From Anodontia alba (taxonomy: Eukaryota > Mollusca > Bivalvia > Lucinida > Lucinidae), in contig OZ024826.1 in assembly GCA_964016985.1 (NCBI GenBank), forward strand, positions 43,698,978 through 43,762,977: a stretch of 64,000 nt of DNA. Reading direction: 5' to 3'. The first letter of the stretch is position 1. Every line of letters starts with the position of its first letter. The notes under the pieces are model-generated. The model had not been told where the DNA came from, ran no database searches, and was given only the letters and a program-made list of their open reading frames with translations. The position numbers and the translations under genes were made by a program. Shown here piece by piece: positions 11,766 to 22,928 of this stretch.

Positions 11766-12016
11766 TAATTCCTAGTCCTGCTGAACCCAGATACACCCTG
11801 CCACTGCAAACAGTTTAGAACCAGATCAGCTGGCTTCTGAAGAAGCCAAATGACCTGATCTGCACTGTTTAACTGCCATTAAGTGTGTGAATTTATATCA
11901 ACAACCTGGATCAAGTAATCAAACTGGCTGAAAATCAGAAGTGGGTGTGGCATCTTAATTCAGTAATCTGACTGGCTGAAAATTAGAAGTGGGTGTGGTA
12001 TCTTGGCAAGGGTTAA
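11766..12016. repeat. HP1 MITE copy 4, inverted, with internal duplication
   Basis: Opposite orientation to copy 3. A segment of about 40 bp containing CTGAAAATYAGAAGTGGGTG occurs twice (about 11922-11962 and 11962-12004), making it longer than its relatives. Confidence 0.85.
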
Positions 12017-12032
12017 GTTGTCCCAATACTTT

Positions 12033-12250
12033 ACCCTTAAATCGCTAAGCAGATCTGTAGCAGACTTCAGCAGATTTGTAGCAGATGGCATTCTAATACT
12101 GATTTTGTTATTTTTCAGAGAAAATCAGACTTGGTATTTTATGATATCAAGCCTTATTTTATCAGAAATATATATAAAAAACAAAACAAAAAAAAAACAA
12201 CAACATATTTTAGTGTCATCTGCTGTAGTTGTGATAATAGTTTTAGAATT
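12033..12250. repeat. HP2-like MITE
   Basis: CTGTAGCAGACTTCAGCAGA..., TTTTTCAGAGAAAATCAGAC, degenerate core II arms, an A-rich run, then GTGTCATCTGCTGTAGTTGT. The ends are decayed. Confidence 0.65.
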
Positions 12251-12405
12251 TATAGTATATTAGGCTATGCATCCTCACAGTCTCAGATCAGGGTCTTTGC
12301 TGTTCATCTATATTTTCTACAGTATCCATCAACCATCGATTCTGTACATGGGCAATGATGTACCTGAGCAGACTGCATGTATGTGCAGTGTAATCTGGGT
12401 CTTTC

Positions 12406-12682
12406 ATTACGAAAACATACCTATATAATTTTGACCCCATTAAACCCCACTTTTGTATAGTAAACCCCAGGTTTACAGGAGTGTACATTATTTTTTCTTA
12501 TTTCTGCTCAAAGACATAGATTGTGGGTACTCCTTAGAACCCCATCAGGGAGGCAGTTCTAACGAGTACCCACAATCTATATTTTGAGGAGACATATGAA
12601 AAATATCAGAATTTTTATCTGAAAACTTTCAGTCTTTGGTGGTGAAATTTTCAGTATGTTTGAATAGGCATGTTTTCGTAAT
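12406..12682. repeat. HP5 MITE copy 1 (core III)
   Basis: Ends ATTACGAAAACATACCTAT and inverted ATAGGCATGTTTTCGTAAT. The central palindrome has GATTGTGGGTACTC. About 277 bp. Confidence 0.85.
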
Positions 12683-12774
12683 ATTACGGTTGTCCACATG
12701 TAATAAGGAATCTTTTCTCAAGATTTGCTCATGTACAATTTTCTTTTTTTTTCATTTGCAATACTGGGCTCTAA

Positions 12775-12997
12775 TTAAGGCTTAGCACTCTGGGTAAAAA
12801 TTTTCGAAATATTTTTTTTATTTTGTTTTTTTATTCGAGAAAAACGGGAGTTGACATTTCATGCAATTGTCTCCAATAGAGACAATTTATTTTTCTCCAA
12901 TGGAGACAATTTGGATGAAATATCAAATCCTGTTTTCTCTGAAAAATATCATCAATTTGTGGTCTTTTGAATTAGCCAAGAGAGTGATAAAGGTTAA
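12775..12997. repeat. HP6 MITE (core II)
   Basis: TTAAGGCTTAGCACTCTGGG on the left, core II arms around GTCTCCAATAGAGAC, and GAGAGTGATAAAGGTTAA on the right. Confidence 0.8.
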
Positions 12998-13223
12998 AAA
13001 AGACAGCAGCTAATGGAGTTGCAATGTGAAAAAATGTTTCTAAGGCTAAAAAAATCTTTAGATTCTCAGACACATTTTTTTTTTTTCAAAATAGATGAGT
13101 GCTGGCTGCTTTTTGCTTTTTTATCGAGTATATTTTTGGACATTTTGGTTTGTTTGGCAAAGCAAAATGGTGACAGTTATGCAGAAAGCTTTGGAAATGC
13201 AAGTGTTATCAGTCTCAATCAAC

Positions 13224-13430
13224 ATTAATTCTTATCAGACTATGGGCAAATTCAGCAGATGACAAACTGATGATATTTTTCTTATTTTTCATAGAAAATA
13301 GGATTTTATGTTTCATGCGAACAGGAGACAGTTTGCATGAAACATAAAATCTTATTTTCTAGGAAAAATAAGAAAAATATTTCAAAATGTCATCTGCTGA
13401 AATTTTTACCCAGTATTCAAAGCATCATCT
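13224..13430. repeat. HP6 MITE
   Basis: TTAATTCTTATCAGACTATG, CAGCAGATGACAAACTGATG, core II hairpin around GAACAGGAGACAGTTTGCAT, and a right end near TACCCAGTATTC. Confidence 0.75.
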
Positions 13431-13589
13431 AGATCCTAATTTACAGACATTAATAAACATGAACTGACAAATTTATTTGTTCAAGACTTTTATGTCTGGA
13501 CATGACAAAATTAGAAAATCTGTAAAGAACATTTCCTGGAACATTTCTGAGAATATTTTCTTTACGACCTTGATGTAGTGCATAATTTC

Positions 13590-13858
13590 AGTAGGTAATC
13601 CAATTCATACGAGCCGGAATGTGAGAAACATACCTTCTGACGTGTGCACCCAAGTAAGACTCAATTAGCCTGCTAATCTGTACAGTCTGATTAGAGTTTT
13701 CATTGTCCATATGATCATAAAGAAATGTCGCATCCTTGGCTGCCGAAAATGTGCCCAGTGAAGATTCTGATTAGATGGTTTCAATGCCCAGGCTGATCTT
13801 AATCTTCTCTGGGCACACATGTCTGAAGGTATGTTTTCTCACATTGTGAGTCACATTG
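13590..13858. repeat. HP11 palindromic repeat
   Basis: Outer inverted parts (AATGTGAGAAACATACCTTC and GAAGGTATGTTTTCTCACAT) enclose inverted GTGCACCCAAGTAAGACT-type and AGATTCTGATTAG/CTGATTAGAG segments. Confidence 0.7.
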
Positions 13859-13860
13859 CT

Positions 13861-14056
13861 TTAACTCTTTCAGCGCCAAATATTAGACTACATTTGCTTT
13901 TTTTTTTCCCGGCAAACTATTGATTGGAAAGAAGTTTATAGATTGAATGTCAAAAAGCATAGATCCTGATGAGACGGCTCATTATGAGCCGTCTCATCTG
14001 GATCTATGCTGTTTGCTAATGCCAATTATTATTGCCTATGGCAGTGAAGGAGTTAA
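13861..14056. repeat. HP14 MITE copy 1
   Basis: TTAACTCTTTCAGCGCCAAA at the left and GTGAAGGAGTTAA at the right; hairpin AAGCATAGATCCTGATGAGA ... TCATCTGGATCTATGC, a core I relative. Confidence 0.8.
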
Positions 14057-14186
14057 TACTGAGGTTTTCATTATTTCACATCGTCAAGACAGAGCGTAAT
14101 GCTTTTTGGCACATTGTCATATAATCTAATGCAGTCCCCCACTGCCAAAATGATTTCTGTTCAAACTTCTAATATTTGTCTCATAG

Positions 14187-14464
14187 CATCACGAAAACAT
14201 GCCTATATTATTTTAACCCCCTTAAACCCCACTTTTATATAGTAAAACTGGGGTTTACAGGGGTATACATTATTTTTCTTATTTCTGCTCAAAAGCATAG
14301 ATTGTGGGTACTCGTTAGAACCGCCTCAACGAGGCGGTTCTAACGAGTACTCACAATCTATGTTTTGTGCTGAAATTAGAAAAAATATCGGAATTTTTAT
14401 CTGGAAGTTTTCAGTTTTTGGAGGTGAAATTTTCTATATAGTTGAATAGGTGTGTTTTCGTAAT
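14187..14464. repeat. HP5 MITE copy 2
   Basis: CACGAAAACATGCCTATATT ... palindrome around GAACCGCCTCAACGAGGCGG ... GTGTTTTCGTAATG. About 278 bp. Confidence 0.88.
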
Positions 14465-14546
14465 GGGCCATGGAAAAATCAGTGGAAACATTGGTTGTTC
14501 CCTGAAGTAAATGCTTAATCCTTTACCTTATGCTATAAAGCTTGTT

Positions 14547-14873
14547 TGTTTTATTTGTGTTTTATGTCCAACAATCTTTCAGTCATATTGTGACAGTGAC
14601 TGAATATGGCAGGGAGCTCAATGCTCACTTTTAGAGTGCTGCCTCACTGTAATATCATGCCCCAGACACATGTCATGACATTCCAATCAGTCACATTATA
14701 CTGACACTGGGATAACCAACTTTGATTTCTAGCTCTACTTTCTTAACGCCGAGCACTAAGTGTAGAGCGGCTATTACCAATTTCAAAGTCTCTGGTAAAA
14801 CCCAGTCATGGGATAGAATCCACAAACTTTCAGTCACAAACAGGATACTCTACCAACTGAGCCACTGTGCTAT
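14547..14873 (-). mobile_element. tRNA-headed SINE
   Basis: On the minus strand it starts AGCACAGTGGCTCAGTTGGT (A box) with a degenerate B box (GTGGATTCTATCCC) and ends in an AAACACAAATAAAACAAAC tail near 14547. The head is at 14873. Confidence 0.75.
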
Positions 14874-14929
14874 AAAGCAGTATCTACTCTTGGAAGTGAG
14901 TACTTGACTCTATACAGGACAGGTGGCAT

Positions 14930-15192
14930 GTTCCACTTACTAGTCCTGCATTTACACCCCTGACTTTCAACTCTTTCATAGAGATTGATCATTGAAACAT
15001 TTACTCTGGTCATTCTCTCCCTTTGGCTGATTCAAGAAGGGCAGCAGTCACTTTCCTGTGAAAGAATGTGCACAAGTACTGGTTATAACCACTTAAGTTA
15101 CTAAGCCCAGGATAAGTGTGGTTATGTAAACTGAATGGCTCAGCATTACCTTAACATGTTGACTGGGCCATTAAATCCCAAACCAACCAACC
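14930..15192 (+). mobile_element. SINE-1 fragment (3' part)
   Basis: SINE-1 body (GATTCAAGAAGGGCAGCAGT, GAATGTGCACAAGTACTGGT) and 3' end (GTTGACTGGGCCATTAAA, then AACC repeats). The tRNA head is missing. Confidence 0.75.
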
Positions 15193-15367
15193 ATCAAAAC
15201 TCAAAATTTCATTTGATTATCGTTGCTACTGTTTGATATATGCTGCAGACAAAAGAAAAGTAAGGAAGACTATTCCTTAACTAATCAAGATAGAGTTATT
15301 GTTCTTATGATACTGAAAGTCCCTTATTGCAATAGACTATCAATATTCTAAGTTTTATTCTACAACC
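15193..15367. other. Non-coding spacer
   Basis: AT-rich sequence between a SINE-1 fragment and HP1. I see no gene and no repeat. Confidence 0.6.
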
Positions 15368-15581
15368 TTAACCCTTGTCCTGCTGAACCCGGATATATCC
15401 TGCCTTTGCAAACAGTGTAGATCCAGATCAGTTGGCTTCTGAAGAAGCCAACTGATCTGGATCTGCACTGTTTGCCATTAAGTATGTGAATCTATATAAA
15501 CAACCTTGATAAAGTAATCTGATTGGTTGAAAATTAAAAATGGGTGTGACTTCTTAATTTATTCGGTAGGACAAGAGTTAA
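15368..15581. repeat. HP1 MITE copy 5, inverted
   Basis: TTAACCCTTGTCCTGCTGAA, core I palindrome with AGTTGGCTTCTGAAGAAGCC, right end GTAGGACAAGAGTTAA; 214 bp. Confidence 0.9.
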
Positions 15582-15718
15582 AGGGACTTTATGGGCTTAA
15601 ATGGTAGATTTTATGCCATGTTTTACAAAGAGACAACCTTTTTTGACTTCCTGTTTGCCTTCCTGCACACCAAGTCCCTTCTGAAAAGGGGTCTATTCTA
15701 AAAGGAAAGAATCTGCAC

Positions 15719-16610
15719 TAAAGGAGCAAATTCTTTCCTTTTAGAGAACACACATTTTCAAAAGGGAGCAAAAAAGGATTCACATTTTCCATAAATATTT
15801 TCTGAGATATGCTCAAACACAAGTCTGACAGAATGAATGTTGAAAAAAAAGTGTAAAAAAGGGAGACAATTATCCTGTATAAAAGGGAGATAGTAATATT
15901 GTATAACTGCTCCTTGCACCCTGCATTATCTTGTCAACCCATTAGGGTAATTGTCTTTTGTCAATATTCAAGATACCATTTTAGTACTGTCTGATGAGGA
16001 CCTTCACTACGTACAGAATTACTGGACATTGCAGAATGAACCAGATGGACAGTGAAGGGGCTGATCAAACAGAAAGGATGTGTAGGCTGATCTGGGCCTT
16101 TGTTGTCTGCATATGTATTAAAGGTCCTTTTTTTCATGAAGGGCAATATGTTTTTGAAATATTATCTGCTTTATTTCATTCCAGCACACCCAAAGTTAAC
16201 CCTTAAAGTGCTCAGCAAAATTGTAGCAGACAACATTCAAAAATTCCTTTTATTATTTTTCAGAGAATATAAGGCTTGCCATTTCATGTGAATTGTCTGC
16301 CTAGCAGACAATTCACATGAAATGTCAAGCCTGGTTTTCTCTGAGAAATAGAAGAAAAATGACATATTAGCACTGTTAGGGTTAAAGGTCATGATGTAAA
16401 ATAACAATTTCTGTTTACTAATAGATCTTTTGCTATTTGGTAAAACAGTATTCACAAATATCTTTTGCTATTTCGTAACAATGCAGAAAAGGTGAAATAA
16501 GTGCAGTTCTGTTTTAATGAACAGAAAATTGGCTTACATCACTATATTTTTTTTTTTTTTTTTTTTTTGCATAAATAGCTTGTTACAATTTGTAAAGGAA
16601 CAGTCTATTA
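15719..16610. repeat. Segmental duplication unit A
   Basis: A block of about 0.9 kb starting GGAGCAAATTCTTTCCTTTT, containing AAATATTTTCTGAGATATG, an HP2 copy, TCTTTTGCTATTTGGTAAAA and a T-run. Units B and C to the right repeat the same order of motifs, so this is a local tandem duplication and not dispersed copies. Confidence 0.8.
16196..16385. repeat. HP2 MITE (in unit A)
   Basis: TTAACCCTTAAAGTGCTCAG, core II palindrome AATTGTCTGC/CTAGCAGACAATTC, right end GCACTGTTAGGGTTAA. 190 bp with TTAA at both ends. Confidence 0.88.
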
Positions 16611-16973
16611 TGCAAGGAAAAAAATTGCTTTAAAGGAGCAAATTCTTTCCTTTTAGAGTACACTCATTTTCAGAAGGGAGCAAAAAGAATTGGCACTTTC
16701 CTTAAATATTTTCTGAGATATGTTCTAACACAAGTCTGATTGAGTGAATATTGGAAAAAGTGTAAAAAGGGGGACAATTATATTTTTAAAAAGGGAGATA
16801 ATTATATTCTATAACTGCTCCTTGGACTCTGTATTATCTCGTATTGCCCTTTGTCAATATTCAAAAAAACATTTTAGTACCTTCCAATCAGGACCTTCAT
16901 TATACGAGGGATGTTCGAAATGAATTGCTTATTTCTATCTGGAGACTTCAAATTTCAAGTTAGCCAAAAGTAC

Positions 16974-19900
16974 TCATTTCATGCCCTCGAAGTACTCCCC
17001 GTGGCTAGAAATGCAAAGTTTCAGCCGATGTATCCACTTCTTGAAGGCATCACTGTACGCTGATTTGGGCACAGTAATAAGGCACTGATGAATGGCAGAT
17101 CCAAGTGCCTGTCGGGACTGGTATTTCCGCCCAGCAAGGAATGCTTTCAATTTCGGAAACAAAAAGAAATCACACGGGGCAAGGTCTGGGGAATACGGGG
17201 GGTGAGGCAAAACAGTTACTTTTTCTTTCTTCAAAAACGCTGTAACTATTGCGGAGGTATGAGCTGGGGCATTGTCATGTAGAAGATTCTACGGACATGT
17301 TTAAAACCAGTGGCAGGGTGTCGTTTCTGATAATACTTTTTCAGTTTCTTCTGTACTACGTCTTTGTAGTACTTTCCGGTGATGCTTTTGCCCTTTTTCA
17401 CTGGCACTTTTATTGCGACTCCTTCACCAGAGAAGAAGATTGCATACAAAACCTTCTTTGTACTCAAAGAACGTTTGGCAATTATTGGGCGTTTGCTGTG
17501 TTTAGTAGCCCAGATCTTATTGCTAACCTTTCTGACGGGCTCAAAATAATGGACCCAGGTTTCATCACCTGTGACGACATTGGCAAACTGCTTTTTGTCA
17601 TATTTTGGAAACATTTGAAGCAGCTTTTTGGCCACTTTAACCCGTTGCCTCTTTTGCTCGTCAGTCAAAAGATGTGGCACCCATCTAAGAGAAATCTTTC
17701 TGACTTTCAAATGCTTCTTCAAAACAAGAGGCCCACGGGCCACAATTCGCTCACCTGAGTGACAATAGCCACTGCAGACATGCAGATGTTATGCAACATT
17801 TTTCCAATCCTATCATCGCAACTAATGAAAATATCATTATTTGAACATTTCTTAGTTTTGAAGAAGAATATATGGGCCTAACAGTCAATGGAGCATGATC
17901 ATTTGAATAAACTATCAATCACATTTCAACAGAAGGATCAATGTGAAATTTGGTGGAAATTGGCTAAGTGGTTTCTGAAGAATCGTGATTTTATACATGT
18001 AAACAGCACAGTGGCAGGGAAATATTATAAACCAGATGATGGCCATCTTAGATTTCCAATCAGAACAATTTTAACTACTGTTGATCTACAAGTCACTTCA
18101 ATACTTTCAATATAAATGTATATGGCCCACACAAATAGGGAAGCAAATTTGACCTTGGAGGCAAAAAGGTCAAATGTCAACATAGAACCATCATTTGAGC
18201 AATTTTGGTAGATCTCCTGTCCCCCATAATTTGTGCAAAGATTAGGACCCAGGGCTTATTTGGTTATGGAGAAGAAGATTTTTAAAGGTTTTTACCATAT
18301 ATGGGCATGGCAGCCATTTTGATCAATGGACCATACCCATTTTAGCAATCTTTCATTCTCCTGCCCACGGAGGCTCCGCATGAAATTTGAGCAACACTGG
18401 CCCGGAGGCTTCAGAGGAAAAGCCATTTGAAATTATCAACATTTTGTCCATACAAATGTATGGGGCCCATACAAATGCATACAGAAGCAAACTTGACATC
18501 GCCGTAAAAAGGTTAAATGTCAATGTATGACAAGTATTTTAGAAACTTTGGTGAACCGCCTGTTCCAGATGATATATGCAAAGATTCAGCCACAAGCCAT
18601 CCTCTGTTTTGGAGAATAAGATTTTTAAATGTTTTTTCCCATGCAAATGCATAAGGAAGCAACTTGACCTTGCCGTAAAAAGGTCAAATGTCAATGTATG
18701 ACCATTATTTTAGCAACTTTGGTAGACCCCCTGTCCCCGATGATTTATGCAAACATTCAGCCCCAAAGCATCCTCGGTTCTAGAGAAGAAGATTTATAAA
18801 GGTTTTTACCATATATGGGTATGGCGCCCATCTTGGTCAACAAACCGTGACCATTTTAGCAATCTTTTGTTCCCCCTACCTAAGGAGGCTCCATATGAAA
18901 TTTGAGCAAAATTGGCCCAGAGGCTCCAGAGGAGAAGTTGTTTGAAATTCTGAACATTTTTCCCATACAAATGCATAGGGAAGCAAAATTGACCTTAACG
19001 TAAAAAGGTCAAATGTCAATGTACGACCATTATTTTAGCAATTTTGGTAGCCCTCGTGTTCCCAAAGATATATGCAAAGATACAGCCATAAGGCATGCTA
19101 GGTTTTGGAGAAGAAGATTTTTAAAGGTTTTTCCTTGCCGTAAAAAGATCAAACGTCAACGTACGACAATTTTTTTACCGATTTTGGTAGTTTTGGTAGA
19201 CCTCCCGTCCCCGATGATTCCTGCAAAGGTTCAGCCCAGAGGCATTCTAGGTTCTGAAGGAGAAGATTTTTGAAGATTTTTACCATATATGGGCGTAGCG
19301 GCCATCTTGGTCAACGGACCGCGACCATTTTAGCAATTTTTTGTTCCCCCACCCTAAGGAGGCTCCATATGAAATTTGAGCAAAATTGGCCCAGAGGCTC
19401 CAGAGGAGAAGTTGTTTGAAATTCTGAACATTTTTCCCATACAAATGCATAAGGAAGCAAAATTGACCTTACCGTAAAAAGGTCAAATGTCAATGTACGA
19501 CCATTATTTTAGCAATTTTGGTAGCTCTCCTGTTCCCAAAGATATATGCAAAGATTCAGCCATAAGGCATGCTCGGTTTTGGAGAAGAAGATTTTTGAAG
19601 GTTTTTCCCATACAAATGCATAGGGAAGCAAACTTGACCTTGCCGTAAAAAGGTCAAACGTCAACGTACGACAATTCTTTTAGCAATTTTGGTAGACCTC
19701 CCATCCCCGATGATTCCTGCAAAGGTTCAGCCCCAAGGCATTCTCGGTTCTGGAGGAGAAGATTTTTAAAGGTTTTTACCATATATGGGCGTGGCGGCCA
19801 TCTTGGTCAACGAACCGCGACCATTTTAGCAATTTTTGGTTCCCCCACCCTAAGATGGCTCCATATGAAATTTGAGCAAAATTGGCTCAGCGGTTTCAGA

Positions 19901-20377
19901 GGAGAAGTCATTTGAAAATGTTAACGGACGGACGGACAGATGGACGGACGATGGACTAAAAGTGATCACAATAGCTCATCCTGAGCAGAGCTCAGGTGAG
20001 CTAATAAGGTGAACCGTTGATAGTGATATGCCTATCTTTCGTGCAATATCATGAACTGTAAATCTGGCATCTCCTTCAATGATTTCCTTTATTTTGGAAA
20101 CGATTTCTTTACGAGATGCAGATTTTGGCCTACCTGATTTCGGTGCATTTTTGATGGACTCTACACCAGACTCAAATTTCTTTTTCCACCGCCGAACTGT
20201 GTCATAAGACACACAAGAAGGTCCAAAAGCAGTAGAAATTTCAGTCATCAGCTTCTTCAAAGAACAACCAAGTTTTGAGTGAGCTTTGATGTCAGCCCGT
20301 ATTTCATCTTTTTTGTCGATGCTTCTACCAACCATTTTTACTGCAGTGGTCAATGACTGCGTGTATTCAAATGGCAA
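16974..20377 (-). pseudogene. mariner transposase, interrupted
   Basis: The N-terminal part (20377-20005) carries the paired helix-turn-helix DNA-binding region (YDTVRRWKKKFESG, IARKIGISLSTVHLI). After the RC-A insertion the catalytic part resumes at 17724 with LKKHLKVRKISLRWVPHLLT. The catalytic residues are the Asp of TGDETW, the Asp of LLHDNAPAHTS and the Asp of SPDLAPCDFFLFP; counting from the second to the last gives 34 residues between, i.e. DD34D. A one-base deletion near 17290 shifts the frame just before LLHDNAPAHT; the rest (to 16974) reads to ...SSHGEYFEGMK. The start could be either of two Met (20377 or 20335). No function is expected now. Confidence 0.93.
17725..20004. mobile_element. 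RC-A copy 2, full length, inserted in mariner
   Basis: The only complete RC-A with a reconstructable empty site. The 5' end has GGCCC-AC-GGGCC and the motif GCTCACCTGAG; the 3' end has the GGAC microsatellite (19924-19950), AGTGATCACAATAGCTCATC, CTGAGC-AGA-GCTCAG and CTCAGGTGAGC. The 5' and 3' motifs are perfect 11-bp inverted repeats. Internal tandem units contain GGTCAAATGTCAATG. The transposase frame shows insertion between AAAA and TAAGG with at most a 2-bp duplication. Non-coding. Confidence 0.88.
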
Positions 20378-20715
20378 ATTTTATGTCTTACACTTAGTCT
20401 AACATGTACATTTATACACCATTATGTAGATATTGAATAGCCCTTTACAGGTATGTATTGGTTTTTATCGTGCCCCACGTGGATATCGAGCTAGAGGACA
20501 ATAAGCAATTCATTTTGAACATCCCTCGTAACAGAACTAATGGTTGCAGCAGAAGGTACTAGATGGACAGCCACGGGGCTGATCAAACTGCTAGGATGTG
20601 TAGGCTGCTGATGTAGACCTTTGTTGTCTGCATTTGTATTAAAGGCCCTTTTTTCATGACAAGGCTTGTTTTTGAAATATTGTCTACTTTATTTCATTCC
20701 AGCATATACTCAAAG

Positions 20716-20921
20716 TTAACCCTTAAAGAGCTCACCAAAACTGTAGCAGACGACAGTCAAAATTTCTTTTATTAATTTGAACAGAATATAAGACTTGACA
20801 TTTCATGTAAACTGTCTGCCTAGCAGACAATTCACATGAAATGTCAAGCCTGATTTATCTGAAAAAAAAAAAAAATCAACATGCCATCCACTGCAGCTGT
20901 CATAAGTACTGCAAGGGTTAA
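20716..20921. repeat. HP2 MITE (in unit B)
   Basis: TTAACCCTTAAAGAGCTCAC ... core II arms ... TACTGCAAGGGTTAA. Same relative place as the HP2 of unit A, so the insertion predates the duplication. Confidence 0.85.
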
Positions 20922-21042
20922 ATGTCATGATGTAAAACTACAATTATACAAGGGAAGAATTTTTTTTAAAGGTTTTAAAACCCCTTTTTTATGACAGCCC
21001 ATAAGTTTTTGAAATATTGTCTTCTTGTATTGTATTTCAGAA

Positions 21043-21555
21043 TATCCAAAATTAAACCTAAGAGCAATTTAGGAAAATTGTAGTACACGATATTTGTTTG
21101 TGTCAAGGTTTCACAGACCAGTCAACCCATTAGGGTTATGTCGTGCACAGTCAGTTTACCTAACCACACTTTTCTCTGGGCAGTTCTAAGCAGTTAGCCA
21201 GTACTTGTGCACATTCTTTTGCCAAAAACTGACAACTGCCCTTCTTGAATCAGCAAAAGGGAGAGAATTACCCCAGAAAATATTTCGTGATTAATCTCCA
21301 CGAAAGAATATTGCCAGACCTGACAGGGATTGAACCCGTGACCTTATCACCATTAAATGAGCCACTGAGGTGGCAGTACAAGATATTCAAAATTTCTTTT
21401 AGTTTTCTGAGAAAATAAGACTTGGCATTTCAAGTGAATCTCCTGCACGGCAGCTGTTTCACAAGAAATATCAAGCATTATTTTTGCCGGAAAACAAAAA
21501 CCAAAAAATCAAAATATTGTCTGCTGCAGCTGTCATTAGCCTTTAAAGGTTACAT
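21043..21555. repeat. HP2 MITE (in unit C), split by SINE-1
   Basis: Left end near ATTAAACCTAAGAGCAATTT. The SINE lies after GTAGTACACGATATT; core II arms follow at 21390-21500 and the right end is GTCATTAGCCTTTAAAGGTT. Confidence 0.7.
21095..21375 (-). mobile_element. SINE-1, full, with 12-bp TSD
   Basis: Direct repeats GTACACGATATT (21083-21094) and GTACAAGATATT (21376-21387) differ by one base. On the minus strand the tRNA head (AGTGGCTCATTTAATGG, B box GGGTTCAATCCC) is followed by a body with TGATTCAAGAAGGGCAG and the 3' end (GTTGACTGGTCTGTGAAAC, then CAAA repeats). This copy defines SINE-1 for the window. Confidence 0.88.
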
Positions 21556-21595
21556 ACCATGACATTTTTTAAATTTTTTTTTCTGCTAATATAAT

Positions 21596-21643
<48 letters not shown>

Positions 21644-21925
21644 TATTGGGTAAAACTGTATATGTAAATATCTTTTGCTATTTTGCAACAAATGTCAAAA
21701 AGGTGAACTAAGTGCAGTTCTGTTTTACTGTGATATCTGTATTTAACAGAAAATTGGCTTACATTATATTTTCTTGGCATAAATAGCTGGAATTACTGAT
21801 TTACAAAGGACTACAGATAAATTGAACTTTAAACAATAAATATTGGAACTTCCCCGTTTTCGGGCAGTAAACCTGTCTAGCCCAAAGATCATAATGGGAT
21901 GTTGTAGAGAAATGTCATTTTCATA

Positions 21926-22090
21926 CCATATTTGCCTTAAATATTCGGACAGACATGCCTGAGCGAGTAGTGTACATCCACATCAAACTGCTCTGAAAGG
22001 ACCAGTTTGATCAGGGTCTACTGTGTTTGCCAATAAGCCAATACTTTTTAGACACACTACCAGGTTTTCCAATGGACTTGTTTATAATGG
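21926..22090. repeat. HP7 MITE, partial
   Basis: ATACCATATTTGCCTTAAAT, TTCGGACAGACATGCCTGAG, diverged core I arms, TTTTTAGACACACTACCAGG. The right end is lost. Confidence 0.65.
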
Positions 22091-22159
22091 GTACACTTTC
22101 AGGGGAGGCAACTCTGACAATAAAATGATTTTGTCCCTTTTCTAAAGAACTGTCTATTA

Positions 22160-22369
22160 TCCCTAATCCTGCTGAACCCGGATATGTCCAGCCTTTGCAA
22201 ACAGTGTAGATCCAGATCAGTTGGCTTCTGAAGAAGCCAACTGATCTGGATCTGCAGTGTTTGCCATTAAGTATGTGAATTTTGAGCAATAATCTGGATC
22301 AAGTAATCAAATTGGCTGAAAATTAGAAGTGGGCCTGACATCTTAATTTATTCAGCAGGACAAGGGATG
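22160..22369. repeat. HP1 MITE copy 6, inverted
   Basis: CCCTAATCCTGCTGAACCCG, core I palindrome with AGTTGGCTTCTGAAGAAGCC, right end ATTCAGCAGGACAAGGGATG. The TTAA ends have mutated. Confidence 0.85.
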
Positions 22370-22450
22370 AAAGGAAAGAATTTGTTCCTAAGGGAAGCAA
22401 AGTCTTTCCTTTTAGAGAAGATGCCTTTATCCCTTTTCCAAAGGGCTTTC
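22370..22450. repeat. HP13 hairpin remnant
   Basis: Inverted AAAGGAAAGAATTTG ... AAAGTCTTTCCTTTTAGAG. The same hairpin occurs at 15690-15750, 16610-16660 and 59095-59230. Confidence 0.55.
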
Positions 22451-22539
22451 ATGTGCAGCAAAGCAAAAGTTACCACTCTTGTAATCAAAGCACTGACAGC
22501 ACTGGTTGTCACTTAGTGTAAGCTGCGAAAATGGTCCTG

Positions 22540-22700
22540 ATCGGGGACTTAAGACTGTTTCAGTTAACCCTTGATTTCCTGTAATTTAAGCAACCAGTGC
22601 AGACCAAGATCAGTGCCCTGTCCTGTGGCATCTGATCTGGGTCTGCACTGTTTGCCAATGTCCCAGCACTAAGACCAGTCCAGGTTTTACAGATAATCCT
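22540..22700. repeat. Core I hairpin element
   Basis: CAACCAGTGCAGACCAAGAT ... ATCTGATCTGGGTCTGCACT at 22588-22653, with ATTTTAAGACACA-like remnants on the right; probably an HP7 or HP10 relative. Confidence 0.5.
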
Positions 22701-22928
22701 CTTTACACAGTACTCTGACATCACAGTGACAAAAATAGTGTGGCTATAAATGACCGTTACCTGGATTCATTGGTGAATGATAATCAGTTGAGCATGCTCA
22801 ATTCAGCTGAGTATGAAATTTTCTCTACTAATAAATCCCAAATTACTAACACTTGCAAATTCTTTCTTGCTAAATATAGCTGAGCATGAAAAATTTTCTG
22901 CAAATATTGTTGGCATTTTCATCTAGCC

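Larger units (their letters stand above)
16905..20528 (-). mobile_element. mariner transposon (DD34D) with nested RC-A
   Basis: Terminal inverted repeats CGAGGGATGTTCGAAATGAA and its inverted partner at 20528 lie between TA dinucleotides (16903-16904, 20529-20530). Removing the 2,280-bp RC-A insertion leaves about 1.34 kb, the normal mariner size. The copy is inactive (nested insert plus frameshift). Confidence 0.95.
16630..20945. repeat. Segmental duplication unit B, split by mariner
   Basis: Left part 16630-16904 and right part 20529-20945 match unit A in order (GGAGCAAATTCTTTCC, ATATTTTCTGAGATATG, GGACCTTCATTA; then GATGGACAGCCACGGGGCTG and the HP2 at 20716). The mariner with its RC-A insert accounts for the extra 3.6 kb. 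Confidence 0.78.
20951..21850. repeat. Segmental duplication unit C, split by SINE-1
   Basis: Diverged third copy: TATGACAGCCCATAAGTTTT, an HP2, an (AT)n tract at 21598-21640, TTTTGCTATTGGGTAAAACT and GAAAATTGGCTTACAT follow unit A order. Confidence 0.7.

Noticed and set aside
17249..17758. 169-codon plus-strand ORF
   Set aside because: Antisense shadow of the mariner transposase.
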